NCBI RefSeq assembly: GCF_037055355.1 | Contig: NZ_CP146350.1 | Coordinates: forward strand, 6,347,001-6,411,000 | Direction: 5' to 3' | Length of the DNA: 64,000 nt | Source: Streptomyces sp. DG1A-41 | Lineage (GTDB): Bacteria > Actinomycetota > Actinomycetes > Streptomycetales > Streptomycetaceae | Notes under the pieces: model-generated | Database searches by the model: none | The model's input: only the letters and a program-made list of their open reading frames with translations | What the model was told of the DNA's origin: nothing | Shown here: positions 54,011 through 62,241 of the stretch, piece by piece | Numbering within the stretch: position 1 is the stretch's first letter | How the letters are laid out: every line of letters begins with the position of its first letter | Program-made: the position numbers and the translations under genes

Positions 54011-54531
54011 CAGGCTTCCGCACCACCCTGCGTTGCAAGGTTCCGCAGGACATGGCCGCACCTGCGTGCGTACGCGTGCTGGAACCCCCTGGTCGCCGGC
54101 CCGCCCGCCTTCGCGTACCACTTGGCTGCGCGGCTGAAGGCGTTCACCGTCAGCCACACCGTGCCGTCGCCCGTGCGGTCGACCACGAAGGACTCCTCGC
54201 CGCATTCGGGATGGCCGGTCAGGGTGCCGTAGGCCCAGCCGGCGCGGCGGGGTTCCTCGACCGTCCACACCACACGGCAGGGGGCCTTGATCATCCCGGC
54301 GAGGGTGACGGTGACGTCGACGCCGGGGGCGGCCCGGTCCGCGCCGGCGTCGATGCCGACGCCCAGGGCCCGGTGCATCTCCCAGGTGAGCACCGCCTCC
54401 GAGGCCCGGCGGAAGACCTCCTCACCCTCGCCGAGGCGGGTGCGCACGTTCATGGGGTGGAAGCCCGGAGGGCAGAAGCCCTCGTCGCGGGTGGCGCCGA
54501 CGTCGGCGTAGGTGAAGTCTTCCGAGGACAT
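54010..54531 (-). CDS. DUF1990 family protein
   Basis: A 173-residue protein of the DUF1990 family (SRPBCC-like fold suspected): F-T-Y-A-D-V-G-A-T-R-D-E-G, P-P-G-F-H-P-M-N-V-R-T-R-L-G-E-G, R-V-V-W-T-V-E-E-P-R-R-A-G-W-A-Y-G-T-L-T-G-H-P-E-C-G-E-E-S-F. These are the family's invariant segments. No catalytic function is known. ATG 54531 is chosen over GTG 54540 because it starts the conserved region. From memory an orthologue sits next to glgP in S. coelicolor. It converges on glgP, with the dispersed repeat between. Confidence 0.9.
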   Translation of the reverse strand: MSSEDFTYADVGATRDEGFCPPGFHPMNVRTRLGEGEEVFRRASEAVLTWEMHRALGVGIDAGADRAAPGVDVTVTLAGMIKAPCRVVWTVEEPRRAGWAYGTLTGHPECGEESFVVDRTGDGTVWLTVNAFSRAAKWYAKAGGPATRGFQHAYARRCGHVLRNLATQGGAEA

Positions 54532-54545
54532 GGTCACCAAGAGTA

Positions 54546-54584
54546 GGGCGGTACCCGGGTGTGCCTTCGCTCCGGGTACCGCCC
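54546..54584. terminator. Hairpin terminator after the first M4 protease
   Basis: Thirteen-bp perfect arms (GGGCGGTACCCGG and complement), 13-base loop, 15 bases beyond the protease stop. Confidence 0.9.
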
Positions 54585-54599
54585 TCGGCCGTGCTTCGG

Positions 54600-56252
54600 T
54601 CAGCCGACGTTGACGGCGGACCAGGCGGCCGCGACCGCCTTGTACTCGGTGCTGCTCGCGCCGTACAGCGCCGAGGCCGCGTTCAGAGTCGCCGTGCGGG
54701 CGCCCGCGTACTTGGTCGTCGACGTCATGTACGTCGTCAGCGCCTTGTACCAGATCTGGAGCGCCTTGGTACGGCCGATGCCGGTGACCGTGGAGCCGTT
54801 GGAGGTGGGCGAGTTGTAGGTCACGCCGTTGATGGTCTTCGTGCCGCTGCCCTCGGACAGCAGGTAGAAGAAGTGGTTGGCGGGGCCCGAGGAGTAGTGG
54901 ACGTCCATGCTGCCGAGGCCGGCGGACCAGGCGTCGGCGGAGTCGCCGTCCTTGCTGGGCTTGTCCATGTAGCGCAGCGGGGTGCCGTCGCCGTTGATGT
55001 CGATCTTCTCGCCGATGAGGTAGTCACCGACGTCGGAGGGGTTGTTGGCGTAGAACTCCGCGCCCGCGGCGAAGATGTCGCTGGTCGCTTCGTTCAGGCC
55101 GCCGGACTCGCCGCTGTAGTTGAGGCGTGCCGTGGCCGACGTCAGGCCGTGGCTCATCTCGTGGGCCGCCACGTCGAGCGAGGTCAGCGGGTTGGCGTTG
55201 CCTGCGCCGTCGCCGTAGGTCATGCAGAAGCAGCTGTCCGACCAGAAGGCGTTGTTGAAGTTGTTGCCGTAGTGGACGCGCGAGTAGGCGGCCTTGCCGT
55301 CGTTGCGGATGCCGTTGCGGCCGAAGGTGCTCTTGTAGAAGTCCCAGGTGACCTGGGCGCCGTAGTGGGCGTCGGCGGCGGCGGTCTCCAGGTCGGCCGG
55401 GTTGCCGTTGCCCCAGACGTCGTCGGAGCCGGAGAAGAGGGTGCCGGTGCCGGAGGTGCCGCGGTTGAGGTTGTACGTCCTGTTGCCGCCGCGCGTACCG
55501 TCCGACAGGGTGTACGACGACCCGGACTTCGTGGTGCCGATGGTGACCTTGCCGCTGTACGTGGTGTTGCCCGTGCCGGTCTCGATGCCCTGGTACTCGT
55601 AGAGCTTCTTGCCGGTGGCGGCGTCGGTGATGACATGCAGCTCGTTCGGGGTGCCGTCCTCCTGGAGGCCGCCGACGACCGTCTCGTAGGCGAGGGTGGG
55701 CTTGCCGTCGGCCGCCCAGATCACCTTGCGGGGCGTGGAGTTCGCCTCGGTCTTCTCCGAGCCGGCCGCCTTGGCGAGCGTCACGGCCTGCTTCTCGGCC
55801 TTGGCGGCGGGGACCGCCGGCTTGAGCGAGGCGACCTTGAGGGCGGCCTTCGTCGCTCTGGTGACGCCCTTGGTCTCGCCGGACGACGACTCGTGCACGA
55901 CGAGGTCGCCGCCGAGGACCGGCAGGCCCGCGTAGGTGCGCTCGTAGCGGGTGTGGACCGTGCCGTCGGCGTCCTTCACGACGTCCTTGACGACCAGCTT
56001 CTCCTGTTCGCCGAGGCCTATCTCGTCGGCGGTCGCGGTGGCGTCCGCCTGCTGCTCCTTGATGAGGGCGGTGCGGGCGGGCGCGGTCAGCAGGACGGGG
56101 GCGGCGGCGAGGGCCGGCTTGCCGGCGGGAGAGGAGTCGGCGGCGACGCTGCTGCCGGAGGTCAGGCCGGTGGTGAGCAGGGCGCCGGCCGCGACGGCGG
56201 TGGCGATGGCCAGCGTGGTGCGTTTGTGACGCGCATAGACAGGAGTGGTCAC
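54600..56252 (-). CDS. Secreted M4 (thermolysin-family) neutral metalloprotease
   Basis: A 550-residue preproenzyme. The signal peptide (K-R-T-T-L-A-I-A-T-A-V-A-A-G) is followed by an FTP/PepSY propeptide (about 60-210; V-H-T-R-Y-E-R-T-Y-A-G-L-P-V-L-G-G-D-L-V-V) and the zinc catalytic domain. The zinc site is H364-E-M-S-H368 with the third ligand Glu in G-G-L-N-E-A-T-S-D. The later H-Y-S-S-G-P-A-N-H-F-F-Y motif supplies the transition-state histidine. GTG 56252 follows AGGAGC. It closely resembles the gene upstream and lacks that protein's C-terminal P domain. It probably digests extracellular protein during growth on complex substrates. Confidence 0.95.
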   Translation of the reverse strand: MTTPVYARHKRTTLAIATAVAAGALLTTGLTSGSSVAADSSPAGKPALAAAPVLLTAPARTALIKEQQADATATADEIGLGEQEKLVVKDVVKDADGTVHTRYERTYAGLPVLGGDLVVHESSSGETKGVTRATKAALKVASLKPAVPAAKAEKQAVTLAKAAGSEKTEANSTPRKVIWAADGKPTLAYETVVGGLQEDGTPNELHVITDAATGKKLYEYQGIETGTGNTTYSGKVTIGTTKSGSSYTLSDGTRGGNRTYNLNRGTSGTGTLFSGSDDVWGNGNPADLETAAADAHYGAQVTWDFYKSTFGRNGIRNDGKAAYSRVHYGNNFNNAFWSDSCFCMTYGDGAGNANPLTSLDVAAHEMSHGLTSATARLNYSGESGGLNEATSDIFAAGAEFYANNPSDVGDYLIGEKIDINGDGTPLRYMDKPSKDGDSADAWSAGLGSMDVHYSSGPANHFFYLLSEGSGTKTINGVTYNSPTSNGSTVTGIGRTKALQIWYKALTTYMTSTTKYAGARTATLNAASALYGASSTEYKAVAAAWSAVNVG

Positions 56253-56396
56253 ACGAGCTCCTAGATGTGGGGGAAGTGCTGCGGTGCTGTGCGGCGGGTG
56301 GGGGAAGAGTGGCACCTGGGGCGCGTACATGTCAGGAGCAACGCGTGATGTTGACCGGAAAACGACGCCGGGGTGTCGCATCGGATGTCATGAAGC

Positions 56397-56438
56397 GGGC
56401 GCCGTCCCGGGGGAGTCGAACCCACCGGGGCGGCGCCC
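56397..56438. terminator. Hairpin terminator after the P-domain M4 protease
   Basis: Arms GGGCGCCGTCCCGG and CCGGGGCGGCGCCC pair over 14 positions with one wobble. It lies 26 bases beyond the stop at 56464, so the two protease genes are separate transcripts. Confidence 0.8.
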
Positions 56439-56463
56439 TGTCCTGCGCGGACCGCGAAGGGGC

Positions 56464-58518
56464 CTACGGGAAGGTGAGCTTCCAGCTGTTGATGTATCCG
56501 GTGTCGCGGGCCGCGTTGTCCTGGACCCGCAGCTGCCAGACGCCGTCGGCGGCCTCGGAGGAGGCGTTCACCGTGTACGTGGTGCTGATGTTGTCCGCGC
56601 TGCCGCCGGTGCCGTAGGCCTTCAGCGTGTACGCCGTGCCGTCGGGCGCGACCAACTGCACCTGGAGGTCACCGATGTAGGTGTGGACGATGTCCACGGC
56701 GACCTGGAGGTCGGACGGCGCGTTGCCCGTCCGGCCGGAGACGGTGACCGGCGACGTGACCGCCGCGCCCCGGTCCGGAATCGCCACGTCGGCGGTGTTC
56801 TCGAAAGACGTACCGCCGCCGCCTCCGCCGCCGGAGCGGGTGCCGACGTTCACGCCCGCCCACGCGTCCTGGACCGCCTTGTACTCGGCGCTGTCGGTGC
56901 CGTAGAGCTCACCGGTCGCCGCGAGGGTGCCGGTACGGGCGCCCGCGTAGTTGGTGGTCGAGGTGAACTTGGTGGTCAGCGCGCGGAACCAGATCTTCTC
57001 CGCCTTGTCCCGGCCGATGCCGGTGACCGGAAGGCCGTCCGAGGTGGGCGAGTCGTAGGTGACGCCGTTGATGGTCTTGGTGCCGCTGCCCTCGCTCAGC
57101 AGGTAGAAGAAGTGGTTCGCCGGGCCCGAGGAGTAGTGCACGTCGATCGAGCCGATGCCCGAGTACCAGGCGTCCTTGGACGAGCCGTCCTTGCTGGGCT
57201 TGTCCATGTGGCGCAGCGGCGTGCCGTCGCCGTTGATGTCGATCTCCTCGCCGATGAGGTAGTCACCGACGTCGGAGGTGTTCTTGGCGAAGAACTCGAC
57301 GGTCGCGCCGAAGATGTCGGAGGTCGCCTCGTTCAGACCGCCGGACTCGCCGCTGTAGTTGAGGCCCGCGGTGTTCGAGGTGAGCCCGTGGGTCATCTCG
57401 TGCGCGGCCACGTCGATCGACGTCAGCGGGTTGGCGTTGCCCGCGCCGTCGCCGTAGGTCATGCAGAAGCAGCTGTCCGACCAGAAGGCGTTGACGTAGT
57501 TGTTGCCGTAGTGGACCCGGGAGTACGCGGCCACGCCGTCGCCGCGGATGCCGCTGCGGCCGTGCACGTTCTTGTAGTAGTCCCACGTCAGCGCGGCGCC
57601 GTAGTGGGCGTCGGCGGCGGCCGACTCCGGGTTGGAGGGGCTGCCGTCGCCCCAGACGTCGTCGGAGCCGGAGAAGAGGGTGCCGGTGCCGGAGGTGCCG
57701 CGGTTCAGGTTGTACGTCTTGTGGTTGCCCCGGGCGCCGTCGGTGAGGTTGTAGGCCGCCCCGGACCGGGTGGTGGTGAGGTCGACCGTGCCGGAGTACA
57801 CGGTGTGGCCGGTGCCGGTCTCGATGGCCTCCCACGCGTACAGCTTCTCGCCGGTGGTGGCGTCGGTGACGACGTGCAGTTCCCGCGGGGTGCCGTCGTG
57901 CTGGAAGCCGCCGACGACCGTCTCGTAGGCCACGACCGGCTTGCCGTTCGCGGCCCAGATCACCTTCCGGGGCTCCCGGTTGACGGCCGGGCTCCTGGCG
58001 TCCTCGGCCTTCCCCGCGGCCAGGGCCTGCTGCCGGGCCTTCGCGGCGGACACCGCGGCCTTCGTCGTGGCCGGCTTGATGTCGGCGCGGGTGGCCTTCG
58101 CGACGGACGCGGTGGTGTCCGTCTTCGTGCTCTGCACGACCAGGTCGCCGCCGAGGACGGGCAGGCCGTCGTAGGTGCGCTCGTAGCGCGTGTGCACGGT
58201 GCCGTCGCGGTCCTTCAGGACGTCGCGGACGACCAGCTTCTCCTTGGCCCCGAGGCCCAGGTCCTTCGCCGTCCCGGCCTTGCCGGCGTCGGCCTCGCGG
58301 ATCAGCGCGGCGCGCTGGGCGGGGGTGAGGCGGACCGACTCGGAGCCGGGGTGCGCCGTGCTCGCGGCCGACGGTGCCATCGCAGGGGCCGCGGTGGCGG
58401 TGCCGCCCTGCACGGCGGCGGCGATCAGCGCGGCGACGCCGGCGAGGGCCACGGCCGCGGTACGGCGGGGAGTGCGTCTGTGAGAGGTGCTTCTTCGCGA
58501 GGAACTGCTTCTCAACAC
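56464..58518 (-). CDS. Secreted M4 metalloprotease with C-terminal P (proprotein convertase) domain
   Basis: A 684-residue paralogue of the previous protease. It has a twin-arginine-rich start and signal peptide, FTP/PepSY propeptide, and a catalytic domain with H373-E-M-T-H377 and G-G-L-N-E-A-T-S-D. A Gly-rich linker (about 557-565) leads to a P/Homo-B beta-sandwich (F-E-N-T-A-D-V-A-I-P-D to D-T-G-Y-I-N-S-W-K-L-T-F). Such domains aid folding or substrate binding. The start is GTG 58518 behind AAGGAG. The shared cores imply tandem duplication, followed by gain or loss of the P domain. Confidence 0.95.
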   Translation of the reverse strand: MLRSSSSRRSTSHRRTPRRTAAVALAGVAALIAAAVQGGTATAAPAMAPSAASTAHPGSESVRLTPAQRAALIREADAGKAGTAKDLGLGAKEKLVVRDVLKDRDGTVHTRYERTYDGLPVLGGDLVVQSTKTDTTASVAKATRADIKPATTKAAVSAAKARQQALAAGKAEDARSPAVNREPRKVIWAANGKPVVAYETVVGGFQHDGTPRELHVVTDATTGEKLYAWEAIETGTGHTVYSGTVDLTTTRSGAAYNLTDGARGNHKTYNLNRGTSGTGTLFSGSDDVWGDGSPSNPESAAADAHYGAALTWDYYKNVHGRSGIRGDGVAAYSRVHYGNNYVNAFWSDSCFCMTYGDGAGNANPLTSIDVAAHEMTHGLTSNTAGLNYSGESGGLNEATSDIFGATVEFFAKNTSDVGDYLIGEEIDINGDGTPLRHMDKPSKDGSSKDAWYSGIGSIDVHYSSGPANHFFYLLSEGSGTKTINGVTYDSPTSDGLPVTGIGRDKAEKIWFRALTTKFTSTTNYAGARTGTLAATGELYGTDSAEYKAVQDAWAGVNVGTRSGGGGGGGTSFENTADVAIPDRGAAVTSPVTVSGRTGNAPSDLQVAVDIVHTYIGDLQVQLVAPDGTAYTLKAYGTGGSADNISTTYTVNASSEAADGVWQLRVQDNAARDTGYINSWKLTFP

Positions 58519-58686
58519 TGGCTCCTTCTGCGGGACCGGGGGTTGCCCGGCCTGGGGAGGTGGAGGTGTTGCCGTGGGGTTGCCGTGGAGCAGTCGCGGG
58601 AAGCGTGGCAGGGGAGTGCGCTTTCTGTCAGGGGCGCGTCAAGAGTATGGCTGGAAAACAGTTCGCCGACCGGAAGTGCGTGTTCG

Positions 58687-60459
58687 CTATGCGGACGGCT
58701 TCCGGGCGTCGTGCAGGTCCCCGTGCCAGGAGTGCCACAGCGCCGCGTAGGCCCCGCCGGCCGCCACCAGCTCCTCGTGCGTGCCGAGTTCGGTCAGCCG
58801 GCCGTCCTCCATCACGGCCACCCGGTCGGCGTCGTGCGCGGTGTGCAGCCGGTGCGCGACGGCGATGACGGTGCGCCCTGCGAGCACGGCGGCCAGGGCG
58901 CGCTCGGTGTGCCGGGCGGTCGTCGGGTCGAGCAGCGCGGTCGCCTCGTCGAGGATCAGCGTGTGCGGGTCCGCCAGCACCACGCGGGCCAGGGCGAGTT
59001 GCTGGGCCTGCGAGCCGTCGGTACCGTGACCGCCCTGGCCCAGCGGCGTGTCCAGGCCCTCCGGCAGCTCCCGCACCCACGCGTCGGCGCCGACCACCGA
59101 CAGCGCCTTCCACAACGCCTCGTCCCCGGCAGACGGTTCGGCGATCCGCAGATTGTCACGGACCGTGCCGAGGAACACGTGGTGCTCCTGGGTGACCAGC
59201 ACGACCTGGCGGCGCAGCCGCTCCGGTCCGAGCCCGACGACGGGCACGCCGCCGACCGTCACCGAGCCGGCGGTCGGCGCGTCGATGCCCGCCATCAGCC
59301 GGCTCAGCGTGGTCTTGCCGGCGCCCGACGGCCCGACCATGGCCAGCCGCTCCCCGGGCGTCACCGTCAGGTCGACGCCGCGCAGCACCTCGACTCCGCC
59401 GTCGTAGGCGTAGCGCACGCCGGTGACGTCGATACGGTCGCCGTCCGGATCGGGGCCCTCCCCCTCCCCGGCGGCCCGCGGGGCCCGGGCCAGCCCCTCC
59501 ACCCGGGCGAAGGAGGCGCCGCTGCTCTGGAGTTGCTCGACCCGCACCAGGATCTCGTCCAGCGGTCCGCTCAGCTGGTGCAGATACAGGGCCGCCGCCA
59601 CGACCGCCCCGAGGCTCATCGAGCCCGAGGTGTGCAGCGCCCCGCCGATCACCAGCACCCCGGCCACCGGGACGACGTACGACACCTCCACCGCCGGGAA
59701 GAACACCGTGCGCAGGAACAGCGTGTAGAAGCGCGTACGGCGGGACGTCTCCAGTGCCTCCCGGCTCGCGGCGGTGCGCTGCCTCTGGAGCCGGAACGCC
59801 TCCACCGTCCGCGCTCCGGCCGCGGTCGCCGCGAGGATCTCCGCGACGTCCGAGGTGGCCGCGCCCTCGGCGAGATACCCGTCCCGGGCCCGCCGCAGAT
59901 ACCAGCGCAACGCCAGCCAGATCGGTGTCAGACCGAGCACGCCGAGAGCACCGAGCAGCGGGTCCAGCAGGAACACCGCGCCGACCAGGAACAGGCACTG
60001 CACGAGGTTGATGAGGAGGATCGGGCCGGCGTCCCGCAGGGTGTTGCCCACGGTCGTGACGTCAGAAGTGCCGCGGGCCGTCAGGTCACCGGTGCCGGCG
60101 CGCTCCACGACCGAGGCGGGCAGGGCGAGGGCGCGGTCGACGAACCGCTCCCGTACGCGCGTGAGGGTGCGTTCGCCGAAGCGGTGGCCCACGTAGCGGG
60201 CCCAGCGGGCGAGGAGCAGCTGGGTGAGGGCGCAGAGCAGGAGGACCAGGGCCAGCCGGTCGACGGCGGCGACTCCCTGTCCGGCCCGGACGTCGTCGAT
60301 CATCCGGCCCAGCAGCCAGGGCCCTGCCAGACCGGCCAGGGCGGCGAGGGCGTTGAGGCCGAGGACGGTGGTGAAGGCCCGGGTGTCGGCCCGCACGAGG
60401 TCCAGCAACGCCCGTCGGACGTCCGCCCGTTCGGCCACGGGGAGGTGTCCGCGGCTCAT
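58687..60459 (-). CDS. ABC exporter half-transporter with degenerate signature motif
   Basis: A 590-residue fused membrane-ATPase half. Six helices span about 30-310. The ATPase has intact Walker A G-P-S-G-A-G-K-T-T, Q-loop V-T-Q-E-H-H-V-F, Walker B with catalytic Glu L-I-L-D-E-A-T-A-L-L-D and H-loop A-V-A-H-R, but the signature is D-G-S-Q-A-Q-Q instead of L-S-G-G-Q. Its ATG overlaps the stop of the preceding ABC gene as ATGA, so the two make a heterodimer. Its Walker A can pair with the partner's intact signature to form the one functional ATP site. The substrate is unknown. Confidence 0.95.
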   Translation of the reverse strand: MSRGHLPVAERADVRRALLDLVRADTRAFTTVLGLNALAALAGLAGPWLLGRMIDDVRAGQGVAAVDRLALVLLLCALTQLLLARWARYVGHRFGERTLTRVRERFVDRALALPASVVERAGTGDLTARGTSDVTTVGNTLRDAGPILLINLVQCLFLVGAVFLLDPLLGALGVLGLTPIWLALRWYLRRARDGYLAEGAATSDVAEILAATAAGARTVEAFRLQRQRTAASREALETSRRTRFYTLFLRTVFFPAVEVSYVVPVAGVLVIGGALHTSGSMSLGAVVAAALYLHQLSGPLDEILVRVEQLQSSGASFARVEGLARAPRAAGEGEGPDPDGDRIDVTGVRYAYDGGVEVLRGVDLTVTPGERLAMVGPSGAGKTTLSRLMAGIDAPTAGSVTVGGVPVVGLGPERLRRQVVLVTQEHHVFLGTVRDNLRIAEPSAGDEALWKALSVVGADAWVRELPEGLDTPLGQGGHGTDGSQAQQLALARVVLADPHTLILDEATALLDPTTARHTERALAAVLAGRTVIAVAHRLHTAHDADRVAVMEDGRLTELGTHEELVAAGGAYAALWHSWHGDLHDARKPSA

Positions 60460-62207
60460 CGGGCGGCCTCCTCGGTGTCCCTGGCCACGAGGGCGCGGTA
60501 GCCGGGGGTCGTGTCGAGCAGTTCGTGGTGGCTGCCCGAGGCCGCGACCTTGCCGTCGACGAGGTAGTGGACGGTGTCCGTGCGGTCCAGGACGAGGGGG
60601 GAGGTGGTGGTCACGACCGTGGTGCGGCCGTGCCGGGCCTTGCTGAGGCGGTCGGCGACGGTGGCTTCGGTGTGGGCGTCGAGGGCGGAGGTGGGCTCGA
60701 CGGCGAGGAGGATCTCCGGGTCGGCGAGGAGGGCCCTGACCAGGCGGATGCGTTGGCGTTGGCCGCCGGAGAGGTTGCGGGCCTGGGCGGCCATCCGGGT
60801 GTTCAGGCCGTCGGGGAGGGCTTGGACGATGTCTTCGGCTGCGGCGGTGTGGAGCGCCGTCTGAGTTGCCGTGTGGTGTGGTGTGGCGTCTGCGGGTGCG
60901 TGGTGGTTTGTCGCGCAGTTCCCCGCGCCCCTCAACGGTCCGATCATGTCCTGAAGAGTTCCTGCGAACAGGTCGGACTCGTGGGCGGCCACCAGGATGC
61001 GGTCCCGGATCTGGTCCAGGGCTATGTCCTCCAGTCGCGCTCCGCCCCAGGTCGCGTCCGAAGGGGTGTAGCGGCCGAGGCGGTCCACCACCGCCACGGC
61101 GTCGGCCGGGTGTTCCGCGACCAGGGCCGTCAGGCAGCCCGGCCGGATGCGCACGCCGGACCCGGGGTCGTACAGAACCGACGGTTCGGACGGGGCGTCA
61201 CGTGTGCCGGTGTCGGGCATCGGCTCCAGCCGCAGGAAGCGTACGACGCGTCGCGCGCACACCAGGCCGCGGCTGATCTGGTAGCCGCATTCGACCCAGA
61301 AGGCCACCGGCCTCACCAGCATCGCCACATAGCCGTACACCGACACCAACTGCCCCACGGTGATGTCCCCGCGCGCGGCCAGCCGGGCCGCCGGCCACGT
61401 CACCCCGGCCAGGAACAGCGTCGGCAGCCCGATCCCGAGTGCCTGCACCCAGCTGGTCACCACGCCGACCCGGTACCCCTGCTCGCGCAGCCGCCGCGAG
61501 TCACGGCGGAAGGCGTCCGCGACCAGTGTCTTGCCGCCCAGCCCGGAGAGCACGCGCAGACCGCCCGCCAGGTCGCCGATGCGGGCGGTCAGGACACCCT
61601 GGCGTTCCCGGTACTCCGTCTCGGATCCCTGTAACCGCCCGAGCAGCGGCCCGACGAGCAGGACGATGACCGGGATGCCGAGCAGGACGACCACGGCGAT
61701 GAGCGGGGAGACCGAGACCAGCAGGACGGCGACCACCAGGTAGGCCACGACCGCGCCGACGCCGGGGCCGACCACCGTCAGCGACTGGCTGATCGTCTGG
61801 ACGTCGCCGACGCCGATGGTGACGACCTCGCCGGCGCCCGTCTGCCGCGACAGGGAGGACCCGAGCCGCACCGCTTGGCGGACGACGACCTTCACCGTGC
61901 GGAAGTTGGCGTCCATCCGGACGCGGGTCATCGTGCGGTGGCGCATGATGCTCAGCCAGGCGTTGAAGGCGCCCACCGCGAACAGCGCGCCGCTCCAGAG
62001 CGCCAGCGCGCCCATGTCGCCGGGCTCCAGCCCGTCGTCGATCGCCCGGGACATGAGATACGGCGTCGCCGCCAGCAGCACCATCCACACGCTGCCGAAC
62101 ATCGCCCCGGCGGCGCACCGGCCGGGCTGCCGGGTGACCAGCCACCACAGATAGCGGGCGCCGCTCCGGTGGTCCGGTGTGCCGGGATCCTCGTACGCGT
62201 CGATCAT
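60456..62207 (-). CDS. ABC exporter half-transporter lacking Walker A; contains repeat insertion
   Basis: A 583-residue partner of the next gene. The membrane part (about 30-320) is normal. In the ATPase, Walker A is gone (L-T-A-L-V-A-E-H-P-A-D-A-V), the Walker B Asp is Val (L-L-A-V-E-P-T-S-A-L-D) and the H-loop His is lost (V-T-T-T-S). The signature L479-S-G-G-Q-R-Q is perfect. Residues about 425-450 (N-C-A-T-N-H-H-A-P-A-D-A-T-P-H-H) are unlike any ABC protein and are encoded by a dispersed intergenic repeat inserted in frame. The protein can only complement the catalytic site of its partner. Confidence 0.93.
   Translation of the reverse strand: MIDAYEDPGTPDHRSGARYLWWLVTRQPGRCAAGAMFGSVWMVLLAATPYLMSRAIDDGLEPGDMGALALWSGALFAVGAFNAWLSIMRHRTMTRVRMDANFRTVKVVVRQAVRLGSSLSRQTGAGEVVTIGVGDVQTISQSLTVVGPGVGAVVAYLVVAVLLVSVSPLIAVVVLLGIPVIVLLVGPLLGRLQGSETEYRERQGVLTARIGDLAGGLRVLSGLGGKTLVADAFRRDSRRLREQGYRVGVVTSWVQALGIGLPTLFLAGVTWPAARLAARGDITVGQLVSVYGYVAMLVRPVAFWVECGYQISRGLVCARRVVRFLRLEPMPDTGTRDAPSEPSVLYDPGSGVRIRPGCLTALVAEHPADAVAVVDRLGRYTPSDATWGGARLEDIALDQIRDRILVAAHESDLFAGTLQDMIGPLRGAGNCATNHHAPADATPHHTATQTALHTAAAEDIVQALPDGLNTRMAAQARNLSGGQRQRIRLVRALLADPEILLAVEPTSALDAHTEATVADRLSKARHGRTTVVTTTSPLVLDRTDTVHYLVDGKVAASGSHHELLDTTPGYRALVARDTEEAAR
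60891..60932. repeat. Dispersed repeat copy 2, inserted in frame in the ABC gene
   Basis: Begins TGCGGGTGCGTGGTGG and ends CAGTTCCCCGCGCCCCT, the short version of the Streptomyces intergenic repeat seen after glgP. Here it lies inside a coding region, between Q-loop and signature, and is translated without a stop. Confidence 0.75.
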
Positions 62208-62241
62208 CCGCCCGCCCTCCGCAGCCCTCTCCGCCGCCGTT

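Noticed and set aside
56405..56437. tRNA T-arm-like sequence (GGTTCGACTCCC on the minus strand)
   Set aside because: No acceptor, D- or anticodon arms can be built; the segment is fully explained as the terminator hairpin loop.
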